64,000 bases of DNA, taken from the NCBI GenBank assembly GCA_019704295.1, contig AP024596.1, forward strand, positions 1,721,369 to 1,785,368. Reading direction: 5' to 3'. Positions 54,862 through 63,473 of this stretch are shown one piece after another. The DNA is from Sulfolobales archaeon HS-7 (GTDB taxonomy: Archaea; Thermoproteota; Thermoprotei_A; Sulfolobales; Sulfolobaceae). Position 1 is the stretch's first letter. Every line of letters starts with the position of its first letter. Below the pieces are notes generated by a model, which was not told the DNA's origin, searched no databases, and saw only the letters and a list, made by a program, of their open reading frames with translations. Made by a program: the position numbers and the translations under genes.

Positions 54862-55908
54862 TTAAAACCACTTATCGAGTCCCTGTTGTTTTCCTTCTCT
54901 CTTCATTTTACTTACAGCTTTAGTTAGTCGTTCAATTCCTCCCTCGACCCTTTCTTGATTGAAGTCGTTCTCGTTAACCAAGATCTTCAGTATCTCTTCC
55001 TTATTAATCTCCCCTAATTCCATTTTCTCCTCAGGTTCCTTAACATCAGGGTTGAGGAAGAGTGACCTTATAGGTCGTGGATCAAAGTCTACCTGAACTT
55101 CTCCTGATTTTATTGCATTATCAATATTTCCATGCTTCTTGATTAACTTAAGCGCAGTTTTAGGTCCTATCCCCTTAACTCCTTCTGGGTTATAATCCGT
55201 TCCTATTAAAATGGCCAAATCTATTAACTGTTCTCGCGTAATTCCCAGTTCTTTAAGCAGTGTATCGATATCGATCTCCTCAACTTTTACCTCTACGTAG
55301 ACGTCCTTATTTGGTAACTTTCTTTTTCCTGTTATTGCGAGGTTTCGGATTAGTCTACTTGCACCGAACAAAAGAGAGTCGTAATCCTGACTTACTGCTC
55401 CCCAGGAATACCCCTTCGTATTAAGATATGCGGCTTCAGCCTCACCTTCAGCTGGTGCCTGAACGTAAGGTATTCCCATGCTTTTTAATAACCGTTTAGC
55501 GTCCCCAGCCATTTTACTCGATAAATAGTTCGTAGCCTGGGCGTACTTTCTCATACTTCTTATATCCCCTTCTTTTCTCGCCATTTCATATTTCTCCTGC
55601 GCCTCCTCTTTTACTTTCCTTCTATTCTCAATCTCCTCCTTCTTTAATTCCGGTGGTTTACCATCAAAAACGAATACGGGGGTTATACCTTCCTCTACCA
55701 GATTTATTGTCCTGTAAAAAACGCCACTCAGGTGACTAGTTATTTCTCCACGTAAGTTTTTGAGAGGAGTTCCATCGGGTTGCCTTATTGCCGCCAAAAA
55801 TTGGTATAACATGTTATATGCATCTATCGAAAGCGACTTTCCAGACAGACTGTTAACCGAGAGCTCCTTCTTTACATTAATGACTAAATCTCCTAAGTCG
55901 ACTCCTAT
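54862..55908 (-). CDS. fen1: flap endonuclease 1, apparent AUA start codon
   Basis: FEN1 cuts 5' flaps during Okazaki-fragment maturation and repair. The family N-terminus is encoded as I-GVDLGDLVINVKKELS followed by LSIDAYNMLYQF, with catalytic D29. Later motifs are VFVFDGKPPE, QAPAEGEAEAAYL, AVSQDYDSLLFG and GVKGIGPKTALKLI, and the PCNA-binding tail is QQGLDKWF. The invariant initiator methionine position is ATA (55908-55906), with a stop two codons upstream and no ATG, GTG or TTG before 55812, where the catalytic aspartate would be lost. A GGTGGT Shine-Dalgarno lies about 7 nt upstream. The resulting 348 residues match the family length. Confidence 0.9.
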   Translation of the reverse strand: MGVDLGDLVINVKKELSVNSLSGKSLSIDAYNMLYQFLAAIRQPDGTPLKNLRGEITSHLSGVFYRTINLVEEGITPVFVFDGKPPELKKEEIENRRKVKEEAQEKYEMARKEGDIRSMRKYAQATNYLSSKMAGDAKRLLKSMGIPYVQAPAEGEAEAAYLNTKGYSWGAVSQDYDSLLFGASRLIRNLAITGKRKLPNKDVYVEVKVEEIDIDTLLKELGITREQLIDLAILIGTDYNPEGVKGIGPKTALKLIKKHGNIDNAIKSGEVQVDFDPRPIRSLFLNPDVKEPEEKMELGEINKEEILKILVNENDFNQERVEGGIERLTKAVSKMKREGKQQGLDKWF

Positions 55909-56135
55909 TCCTTACCACCTAGAAGACTGATCATCTTAGTATCCTCGTTGATTGTTGAAACTGATATATATCCCCTCATTTCAAGAGCCATTAGTGCTTT
56001 CATAAAGTCTGAGAAGGGTATATCGTCATTTAATGCCTTCGATAATTCTTTATAGAGGTCTTTGTCCGTTATTGAAGCGTTCCTCCTAGTAATTACATCA
56101 AGTATTTCGTTAATCACTCTTCTTTTATACCACAA
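55905..56135 (-). CDS. small winged-helix-like protein of the cdc48-fen1 operon
   Basis: The 76 residues (VINEILDVITRRNASITDKD, FSDFMKALMALEMRGYISVS, then TINEDTKMISLLGGKE) fit a small winged-helix domain with a final wing. The start is TTG at 56135. The stop codon TAG overlaps the proposed ATA start of fen1, and the protein's own GGT-GGT codons form the Shine-Dalgarno for it. It follows cdc48 by 5 bp. The gene is probably involved in DNA metabolism by context; the exact role is unknown. Confidence 0.7.
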   Translation of the reverse strand: MWYKRRVINEILDVITRRNASITDKDLYKELSKALNDDIPFSDFMKALMALEMRGYISVSTINEDTKMISLLGGKE

Positions 56136-56140
56136 CTATA

Positions 56141-58366
56141 TCACGCAAAAGTACTTGGTTTGACCGTCTGCTTTGGTAATTGTTGCCTTGCCTTATCGAA
56201 CCAGTTGTTGTAGAACTGTATCATGTCTTGAGTTATTGACGGTTTAACTTTCGTTAATGCTATTTCGAAGTGTTGCCTATCCACGATAACCTCATCAGGT
56301 TTCTTTCCCCTCCTTATACCTTCTCTTATGGCGAGTAAACCCGCTTCTCGAATCAAGGCAGCGATGTCTGCCCCTGTGTATCCTTCCGTCCTAGCTGCTA
56401 TTTCTTCAAGACTTATATCCTGTGCTAATTTTACATTTCTCAGATGCACTTTCATTATTTCAACCCTTGCTCTTAAATCGGGCGGAGGAACGTAGATTAA
56501 TTTTTCAATTCTTCCCGGTCTGAGAAGTGCAGGGTCTATGATGTCTGGGCGATTTGTTGAAGCTATAATTACTACGTTTTCCAACTTTTCTATTCCGTCA
56601 ATTTCCGTTAGGAACTGGCTAACTATTCTCTCTAGTATGTTGGTGTCGTTACTATAGCCCCTCATTGGAACTATTGCGTCTATTTCGTCGAAGAACACTA
56701 TAACCGGAGCGTATTGTCTAGCCTTTCTGAAAATCTCGCGTATCGCCCTTTCACTCTCCCCAACCCATTTCGATAAGACCTCAGGACCACGTATCGCTAT
56801 AAAGTTAGCACCGCTTTCAGTAGCAGCAGCCTTAGCTAGCAACGTTTTACCTGTTCCAGGGGGTCCGAATAGTAGGATTCCCCTTGGTGGCTGAATACCT
56901 ATGTTCATGTAATATTCCGAGAATTTCAGAGGCCATTCCACTATCTCTTGAAGTTCAACTTTTATGTCCTCCAATCCGCCAATATCTGTCCACTTAACCT
57001 CCGGTACTTCAACGTAAATCTCCCTAAGTCCGCTCGGAACAATTTCCTTGAAAGCTTTGAAGAAGTCGTCCCTAGTTACCTCCATGTTGTCTAAAATTTC
57101 AGTCGGTATTTTATCTGCAGGTAGATCTATCTGAGGTAGATATCTCCTCAGAGCGTACATAGCAGCTTCTCTAACCAGAGCCGAGAGATCAGCTCCCGTA
57201 TAACCGTGAGTCAATTCAGCTAATTCCTCTAAGTTAATATCCCTTCCTAATGGCATGTTCCTAGTGTGTATTTGAAGTATTTCGAGCCTTCCCTGTTTGT
57301 CAGGGAGGGGGATTTCTATTTCCCTATCGAATCTGCCGGGTCTCCTCAATGCAGGATCGACCGCGTTTGGCCTGTTTGTTGCCGCAACTACCATGACGTT
57401 CCCACGACTTTCGAGACCGTCCATTAGCGTCAAGAGTTGGGCCACTACTCTCCTTTCTACTTCTCCTATTACCTCGTCACGTTTAGGAGCTATTGCGTCC
57501 ACTTCGTCAATGAATATTATTGCTGGTGCATGCTTTTTCGCGTCATCGAATATCTCCCTTAATCTCTGTTCGCTTTCACCGTAGAACTTACTCATTATTT
57601 CCGGACCGTTAATTGATGTAAAGTAAGCGTCCGTTTCGTTCGCTACTGCCTTTGCTAGCAAGGTTTTTCCTACCCCAGGAGGGCCATAAAGTAGAACACC
57701 TTTCGGAGGATCTATGCCTAACCTCTTAAAAAGTTCTGGATGCCTCAAAGGCAGCTCTATTAGTTCTCTAACCTTCTCTATTACTTGATTGAGCCCCCCT
57801 ATATCCTCGTAGGTAACTCTCGGAACTTTGCTCTGTTCCGCAGGCTTCTCAGAAATAGTGATGGCTGTTTCGTCAGTAACCATAACTATACCCTGTGGGC
57901 GAAGTTGAACAACAGTGAACGGAATAGCCTGCCCTAGGACTGGAATAAGAACCGTGTCGCCTTCTGTGAGCGGCGTATCCTTAAGCTTTTTCTTAACGTA
58001 GCTAACGAAACCAGGGTCTACGGAGATCGAGAAGTTTGCAGGAGCTAACTTGACATAGGAAGCGGGTTTGACCTGAGCTTTTCTTACAACTACCGTATCA
58101 CCTATGCTCACGCCGGCGTTTTTCCTTATTATTCCGTCCATCCTTATTATGTCAAGTCCGGCGTCTTCAGCTGCATTCGCCCAAGCTATTGCTGCTGTTT
58201 TCCGAGTCCCTTCAATTTCTATGACATCCCCTGGTGTTACACCTATTGAAGCTAGAAGTTCAACGTCCACTCTTACCTTTGCTCTACCTACGTCTTTTTG
58301 TTTAGCCTCCATAACCCTTAAGACTAATTCACGCCTTTGCGGTTGACTTTCAGATGCTGAAGGCAC
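56141..58366 (-). CDS. Cdc48/VAT family AAA+ ATPase
   Basis: This is a hexameric unfoldase that pulls apart protein complexes and feeds the proteasome. The N-terminal substrate domain (double-psi barrel and beta clam) covers about 1-185. D1 follows with Walker A GPPGVGKT (near 230), Walker [15 protein letters not shown] and the arginine fingers GRFDREI. D2 has GPPGTGKT near 507, [16 protein letters not shown] and [12 protein letters not shown]. The 741-residue length matches archaeal Cdc48. The C-terminal tail contacts the proteasome in homologues. It starts with GTG at 58366 and leads the operon with the wHTH gene and fen1. Confidence 0.96.
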   Translation of the reverse strand: MPSASESQPQRRELVLRVMEAKQKDVGRAKVRVDVELLASIGVTPGDVIEIEGTRKTAAIAWANAAEDAGLDIIRMDGIIRKNAGVSIGDTVVVRKAQVKPASYVKLAPANFSISVDPGFVSYVKKKLKDTPLTEGDTVLIPVLGQAIPFTVVQLRPQGIVMVTDETAITISEKPAEQSKVPRVTYEDIGGLNQVIEKVRELIELPLRHPELFKRLGIDPPKGVLLYGPPGVGKTLLAKAVANETDAYFTSINGPEIMSKFYGESEQRLREIFDDAKKHAPAIIFIDEVDAIAPKRDEVIGEVERRVVAQLLTLMDGLESRGNVMVVAATNRPNAVDPALRRPGRFDREIEIPLPDKQGRLEILQIHTRNMPLGRDINLEELAELTHGYTGADLSALVREAAMYALRRYLPQIDLPADKIPTEILDNMEVTRDDFFKAFKEIVPSGLREIYVEVPEVKWTDIGGLEDIKVELQEIVEWPLKFSEYYMNIGIQPPRGILLFGPPGTGKTLLAKAAATESGANFIAIRGPEVLSKWVGESERAIREIFRKARQYAPVIVFFDEIDAIVPMRGYSNDTNILERIVSQFLTEIDGIEKLENVVIIASTNRPDIIDPALLRPGRIEKLIYVPPPDLRARVEIMKVHLRNVKLAQDISLEEIAARTEGYTGADIAALIREAGLLAIREGIRRGKKPDEVIVDRQHFEIALTKVKPSITQDMIQFYNNWFDKARQQLPKQTVKPSTFA

Positions 58367-58601
58367 TTATAATCCCTAAGTACACATTAACATTTGGCTA
58401 TTTTAGATTTGTTGATTTAACTCTGTTCTTTAGAATCACTCATACTTCTATCTTATTTTGAGATAGTAAGGTCGCATCTTCTCGTTCTCTGCAAGAGGTT
58501 ATTTAGTAAATTAAAAACTTTGCGATACTATTCCTAGGAATTCGGGGACCATTGCATTAAGTACTAATGTATAAACTATCGTCGTTTGATCAAGTAAAGG
58601 C

Positions 58602-58634
58602 TTTTATCTTACAAAATCGGTTTCGATATCGAAA
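58602..58634 (+). promoter_or_regulatory. promoter and palindromic operator of the PadR-ABC operon
   Basis: A TATA-like TTTTATCTT (58602-58610) is followed by the perfect 14-bp palindrome TTTCGATATCGAAA (58621-58634), which covers the expected transcription start, 5 bp before the ATG at 58640. PadR proteins bind inverted repeats as dimers, and repression by blocking initiation would follow from this position. Confidence 0.6.
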
Positions 58635-58639
58635 AAGAA

Positions 58640-59083
58640 ATGTGGGATCATTTTCACGAAACGCCGAGATTCAAGGTAGAGAGAGGTGGCTGGCTTAGAC
58701 TGTGGATACTTCAACTTTTAGTAAAAAGGGAAATGACGGGAGCAGAAATAATTAATTATATACATGAACTAACTGCGGGTAGATGGAAACCATCACCTGG
58801 AAGTGTTTACCCCATTTTAAAATCTATGGTTGAGGAGGGATATTTGAAATACAGAGAAGAGAGAAATTCTAAAGTATATAGTCTCACAGAGAAGGGAAGA
58901 AAAGAATTAGAAAATATGGGAGTAGCGGTCAGGGAGGAGAACGCTGATGAGATTATTGAGACAATCGAGAATTACGTCGAGTATTTAGGAGAATTGTATG
59001 GTGAACAAATCCTCAGGGATGATGGGTTAAAGGGAAAGGTTATGGCAGTAATAACACATCTCAAACAAATTGTAGGTGAGTGA
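58640..59083 (+). CDS. PadR-family transcriptional regulator
   Basis: This is a winged-helix repressor of the PadR family. The domain occupies about residues 12-95: GGWLRLWILQLLVKREMTGA, then EIINYIHELTAGRWKPSPGS and VYPILKSMVEEGYLKYREER. SPGSVYPIL is the hallmark of the family's recognition helix. The C-terminal helix of about 45 residues is the usual dimerisation arm. It precedes an ABC exporter in one operon and likely represses it until a drug or metabolite binds. A perfect palindrome overlaps the likely start site of transcription. Start ATG 58640. Confidence 0.93.
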   Translation: MWDHFHETPRFKVERGGWLRLWILQLLVKREMTGAEIINYIHELTAGRWKPSPGSVYPILKSMVEEGYLKYREERNSKVYSLTEKGRKELENMGVAVREENADEIIETIENYVEYLGELYGEQILRDDGLKGKVMAVITHLKQIVGE

Positions 59084-59084
59084 A

Positions 59085-60053
59085 GTGGATGCGATAGAAA
59101 CCAAAGACCTTGTAAAGAAATACGGGGAATTCATAGCTCTTAATTCGATAAGCTTTAATGTGAAGCAAGGAGAAAGATTCGGTCTTTTAGGTCCTAATGG
59201 CGCAGGTAAAACTACAACCATAAAAATACTTACCGGTCTCGTACCCCCAACATCAGGTACAGCCATAGTTGCAGGTTATGACGTAGTTAAGGAAACGAAA
59301 AAGGTTAAGGAGAGGATCGGTTGGGTGGCCTCAGAAGTTATTCTGGACGACGATCTTAACGCCTGGGAAAACTTAGAAATTCAGGCTAAGTTACAGGGTG
59401 TAAGCGATTGGGAAAAGAGAGCGAAGGACCTGCTCGATTACTTCGGATTATCCCAGTTCATTAAGAGGCAAGTCGGGAAATATTCGACAGGAATGAGGAA
59501 GAAATTAGAGATTGCGTCAGCACTTCTCAATTCTCCAGAGATTATATTTATGGATGAACCTACAATAGGGCTCGACGTAAATACTAGAAGTCTACTCTGG
59601 AATACGATAAGGGGAGTCAACAAGGAATTCGGAGTATCAGTACTGCTTACAACCCATTATATGGAAGAAGCCGATAGCTTATGTGACAGGATAGCCATAA
59701 TTAACCAAGGGAAGATTGCGGCTATAGGTACTCCTGACGAATTAAAGTCGAAAGTCGGTGGAGAAATAGTCGAAATAGAGGTTACAAATCCCATTGATAC
59801 AGGCGGAATAAGAAGTATGGAAAACGTCATCGACGTATCTCAGAATCAAAACATAGTAAGAATTAAGGCTAAGAAGGTGGAGAGGTTGCTCGCCGAACTT
59901 CCTAGAGTTATTGACTTTAATAACGTAAAGTCTTTAAGAGTAGAGAAGCCTTCCCTTGACACTGTATTCCTAGAATTAACAGGAAGGAAAATCCAAGAGG
60001 AAGAAACTGATTTCAGGAAGTTCTACATGACAATAAGGAGGGCGAGGCAATAA
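59085..60053 (+). CDS. ABC transporter ATP-binding protein (DrrA/drug-export type)
   Basis: The ATPase shows Walker A GPNGAGKTT, signature YSTGMRKKLEIAS, Walker B IIFMDEPTIGLD and the H-loop TTHYMEEAD. The C-terminal DrrA-type extension (EIEVTNPIDTGGIRSMENVI onward) is present. GTG at 59076 overlaps the PadR stop, but the GGTGA at 59075-59079 is properly spaced (5 nt) for the GTG at 59085, so that is chosen. The protein then starts MDAIETKDLVKKYGEF. It powers the permease encoded next, with which it overlaps by one base. Confidence 0.92.
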   Translation: MDAIETKDLVKKYGEFIALNSISFNVKQGERFGLLGPNGAGKTTTIKILTGLVPPTSGTAIVAGYDVVKETKKVKERIGWVASEVILDDDLNAWENLEIQAKLQGVSDWEKRAKDLLDYFGLSQFIKRQVGKYSTGMRKKLEIASALLNSPEIIFMDEPTIGLDVNTRSLLWNTIRGVNKEFGVSVLLTTHYMEEADSLCDRIAIINQGKIAAIGTPDELKSKVGGEIVEIEVTNPIDTGGIRSMENVIDVSQNQNIVRIKAKKVERLLAELPRVIDFNNVKSLRVEKPSLDTVFLELTGRKIQEEETDFRKFYMTIRRARQ

Positions 60054-60820
60054 TGTTTAGGGAAATATACGTCCTTTATAAAAGGGAAGTAAAGAAAACC
60101 GTAAGGAACCCCGCAGTTATAACGATTATGATAATACAGCCGTTAATGTGGATAGCCTTTTTCGGGAGTAGTTTTGCCAATACACCCCATGAGTTTCTGC
60201 AGACGTTCTTCCATACCTCGAATTACATAGCTTTCCTTCTCCCAGGAGAACTGGCTACTTCCATGTTATTTATAGGACTGTTTAGTTCAATGAGCATGAT
60301 AAACGACAAGAGATTCGGCTACCTTAAGAAACTCATGGTAACAAAGGCTGACAAGAGTGCTATATTCTTTGGGAAAGTGTTCGGAGCTACAACCAGAGGT
60401 GTAATTCAGATTCCCGTAATGATACTAGCGGCAATGGCTTTTGGTGTTACAATACCAGGAAACGTTATTGGTATAGTGGAGTGGATAATAGGTCTCCTTC
60501 TACTCGGAGTGGGCTTTTCCGCCCTATACCTGATAGTAACTATGAATTCCAGGGATTGGCAAACTCCGAACGTTATAGCGAATTTCATTAACTTACCTCT
60601 CATGTTTTCCAGTACGGCGTTATTTCCAAGTAGCTTCTTTCCGGTATGGATGAGAGATATTGCAGAGGTAAATCCGATAAGTTTCGCAGCAGATTTGGGC
60701 AGGGCGATAACTGTATACGGCGATCCTGATCCCATATACCTAGCATATCTAGCAATATTCGCCTTTGTCATGGTCACAATAGGAGTTGTAATAGCAAAGA
60801 CACGTCTATCACCTGAGTAA
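60053..60820 (+). CDS. ABC-2 type transporter permease
   Basis: The 255-residue protein has six hydrophobic segments and the ABC-2 pattern of DrrB-type permeases: REIYVLYKREVKKTVRNPAV at the cytoplasmic N-terminus, IIQPLMWIAFFGSSFA as the first membrane helix, and MNDKRFGYLKKLM-like INDKRFGYLKKLMVTKADKS after the second. The late motif IANFINLPLMFSSTALFPSS, followed by NPISFAADLGRA, is diagnostic. It forms an exporter with the ATPase at 59085. The cargo is unknown; PadR control suggests a toxic compound. Start ATG 60053, overlapping the previous stop (TAATG). Confidence 0.92.
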   Translation: MFREIYVLYKREVKKTVRNPAVITIMIIQPLMWIAFFGSSFANTPHEFLQTFFHTSNYIAFLLPGELATSMLFIGLFSSMSMINDKRFGYLKKLMVTKADKSAIFFGKVFGATTRGVIQIPVMILAAMAFGVTIPGNVIGIVEWIIGLLLLGVGFSALYLIVTMNSRDWQTPNVIANFINLPLMFSSTALFPSSFFPVWMRDIAEVNPISFAADLGRAITVYGDPDPIYLAYLAIFAFVMVTIGVVIAKTRLSPE

Positions 60821-61107
<287 letters not shown>

Positions 61108-61129
61108 TTTTTGTAGTACTAGAATTTCC

Positions 61130-62767
61130 ACCATCCTATATCTAAGGGGGTAATGGCCTGTAGTATCGAAGACAGAAAGCTGATCAAGGTTACATGTCCT
61201 AATTCCTTGGGAAAGACCTAGCTCTTACAGTAGAGGTCCGACAATTGTCCATTCCTTTGTTATTATACTTCTTTACACTCTAACGGCAACGACAAAAATT
61301 CTCCCAGTAATAATCATTACTTGAACAAAGTTTATACTTGCGAGACAAATAAAGGCGAACTCAACCCTTCTCGGCAAAAAGGGGTCTCCTGCTTTACAGC
61401 TGCACCTTACCAGTGGTAGGGGCGGAGCTCCACAGACAGTAGGGTCGCACGGACCTGTTCAAGATGTTTAGGGAAGTAATGTAATCTCGATCATTTACCC
61501 ACTCGCATCGAGGACAGAGGAACACCCGGTCAAGGAGGGTTAGGTCTTCACTCGCGTAATCGCACATAGGGCAGGTCCTAGACGTGTATGCGAAATCCAC
61601 GAGAAGGATCGTCTAACCGTGGTTCTCTAACAGGGACTTCACGACGGACTTTAGCTCGTTGAAGACGACGTCATAGAGCCTCATTTTTCGGAAGCACTTG
61701 CCCACGAGCTTCTTTACCTGTATGTCCTCCATGACGAGAACGTCGTAGTTCTCAGCGAAGTACTTACCTAACGTCATGGAGAGGCGCTATATGCTTTGCT
61801 TGTAATACAGTTAATGGAACAGTAAGTCCAGGACGCTGCCTACATTAACATCATAGTGAATCCTCATCCCTAGTGCTACGTATTTCCCCATCGAAGGTCT
61901 CTCTTAGGTTCCTTAAGGTGCTCGTATGCCTTGGACAACTTGACCTTTGCTTTAAACCAGTTCTTGGAGACGAAAACCTTCTTTGAAAGCTCTCCGTGTA
62001 GGTGTTGTACCTTCCATAAGCCTCTCTCTCGCAAGGCTTCGCGTTGGGGGAAATACTCCCCGTCTGACGTCATGATGAGGTTCTTGATTTCCAGGTCCAG
62101 TATCGTGACCTTATTAACTTTAGGTAGCTTTGGGGGACTCGTAACCCCTCGACCACGGAGGAGACGTAGACCGTACCTGAGAACGTCAACTTCACGACAA
62201 CTCGCTTAACCTTGTTCAGGAGGAAGTCCATGTGTGTGAGAACCTTGAAGACACCCAAGTGAGAAAGCCTTAACTTCATCGACTTCTTGGGGTAACCCTC
62301 GCCTTCCTTCTCTTCTTCCGCGTTGTCTTTACGCTTAGCACTTTCCGACCGCCCTTGGGTAGACCAGGGAGAAACATCTGTGCTTCTCCTTGGGGAGACG
62401 CACTAATCCGTCAAGGACCTTTTCCTAGCCTAATGGAAGCGGTCCGCAATGTTCTGAGCCACCCGAGAGTATAGTTGTTGATACTCTCCGTCATGCTTGC
62501 TAAGATCCAGGCGAGTTGCCTCAACTCGGTTTGGGTCAGACCTTTTCCATCCCTTAAATAGAAATAGGAACCCGCCCAACGCAGAGTGTCGTACAACTCA
62601 CACCCCAACTTTAATCGGGCCTTTAACGCCCTAAATATTTGTCAATTAGCGTAGGTTCTAAACTTAGATCCTACGTCGGGCATTAGGGGAGTTCGGAATC
62701 ACACCCATTAGGCTTATACAGAAGGGGCTATCCACCCTCACGGGTCTTTCGCCCCCTTGAACCCCCC
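61130..62767 (-). mobile_element. decayed IS200/IS605-family insertion element
   Basis: The unit comprises a left end with hairpin AAGGGGC/GCCCCCTT (62722-62728 with 62751-62758) that also includes ACCC/GGGT (62734-62745), a broken tnpB (62650-61394) and a right-end region down to about 61130. No tnpA was found. Exact boundaries were not determined; flanking A+T-rich host DNA resumes near 61130 and 62768. Confidence 0.7.
61394..62650 (-). pseudogene. tnpB: tnpB (IS605-family RNA-guided nuclease), multiply broken
   Basis: TnpB is the RNA-guided nuclease carried by IS200/IS605 elements. Order on the minus strand: an N-terminal fragment ([20 protein letters not shown], then [12 protein letters not shown]) near 62600-62495, a helical fragment near 62060-61900 (LHGELSKKVFVSKNWFKAKV, LSKAYEHLKEPKRD), and a C-terminal zinc ribbon near 61600-61400 with [14 protein letters not shown], then [20 protein letters not shown]. 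The final ribbon motif and D-x-D region survive in frame, but several frameshifts and stops lie between. It cannot make a functional nuclease. Its 3' end would include the omega RNA. Confidence 0.85.
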
Positions 62768-63354
62768 ATATCGATAAAATTATCCCTTACAGTTATTATT
62801 TTCCCTTCTCTCATTACAACGTAACCGGTGTCGTTGTACAAGTTTCTGGTGTATGTAAGACATCCCGCGTTAATACAACGAATAGAACGGAATTCCATGA
62901 GTGCGTGGGAATGTCCTAAGATAATTTCATCGGCTCTCGGGAACAAAACTCTGAAGTATAGGCAAAATAGGAATGGAGGGAGTCTACTATTGAGTTTCTT
63001 AAAGAACCTTGCGAGACTGTATTCTGCACTCTCCTTAAAGTATTGATGCCCGTGAAGGAAGACTACTTCATAACCCTTCCGTAAGATCTTTAAAACGTCA
63101 ACGTCGCCATCTACACAGTCCTCATCTCCCTTAACGTACACAATTTTAGTCCTATCTCCATCTACTTGTAAAACCGATTTAAATGAGTCAAAATTGCAAT
63201 CTCCCCCAACAATTATATCTCCCAATAATATTAGAATATCAGGACGCTCATCTCTGACAATTTCCCTCAATATTTCCACGTTAGTATTCGGATAGTGGAT
63301 ATCTGAAAGGATCAGTATTTTCTCATTGATAATGTCTAATCTAAGTTCTCGCAA
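62728..63354 (-). CDS. calcineurin-like metallophosphoesterase with transposon-derived tail
   Basis: The motifs are complete here: LILSDIHYPN near residue 16 (D-x-H), LLGDIIVGGD, VKGDEDCVDG in the GNHD position, LHGHQYFKE, and ILGHSHALME. This is a YfcE/MJ0936-like enzyme with phosphodiester or phosphomonoester substrates. The natural protein probably ends near VRDNFID. The last 13 residues (MGGSRGRKTREGG) are encoded by the left end of the IS605 relic, so the insertion replaced the original stop. The start is ATG 63354, upstream of a 119-bp gap to the divergent siroheme gene. Confidence 0.85.
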   Translation of the reverse strand: MRELRLDIINEKILILSDIHYPNTNVEILREIVRDERPDILILLGDIIVGGDCNFDSFKSVLQVDGDRTKIVYVKGDEDCVDGDVDVLKILRKGYEVVFLHGHQYFKESAEYSLARFFKKLNSRLPPFLFCLYFRVLFPRADEIILGHSHALMEFRSIRCINAGCLTYTRNLYNDTGYVVMREGKIITVRDNFIDMGGSRGRKTREGG

Positions 63355-63473
63355 TCCTTGTTACAAACTTCTTAATGGAACTAAAGTTTTTCCTTAAACG
63401 GTGGAGTAAAGTATGAAATTTTGTCTAGAAATTCATGGATGAATTTTATTTTCTGATAAGGTAAGAGAAGTAT

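Noticed and set aside
54862..55812. fen1 starting at ATG 55812
   Set aside because: It would remove 32 conserved residues including catalytic D29, while the missing N-terminus is encoded in frame upstream.
61931..62209. Plus-strand frame of 92 codons in the IS605 relic
   Set aside because: It is antisense to recognisable tnpB fragments.
63417..63456. GTATGAA...GGATGAA...CTGA upstream of the siroheme gene as a box C/D sRNA
   Set aside because: The would-be guide is nine A/T bases only and the C boxes are poor.
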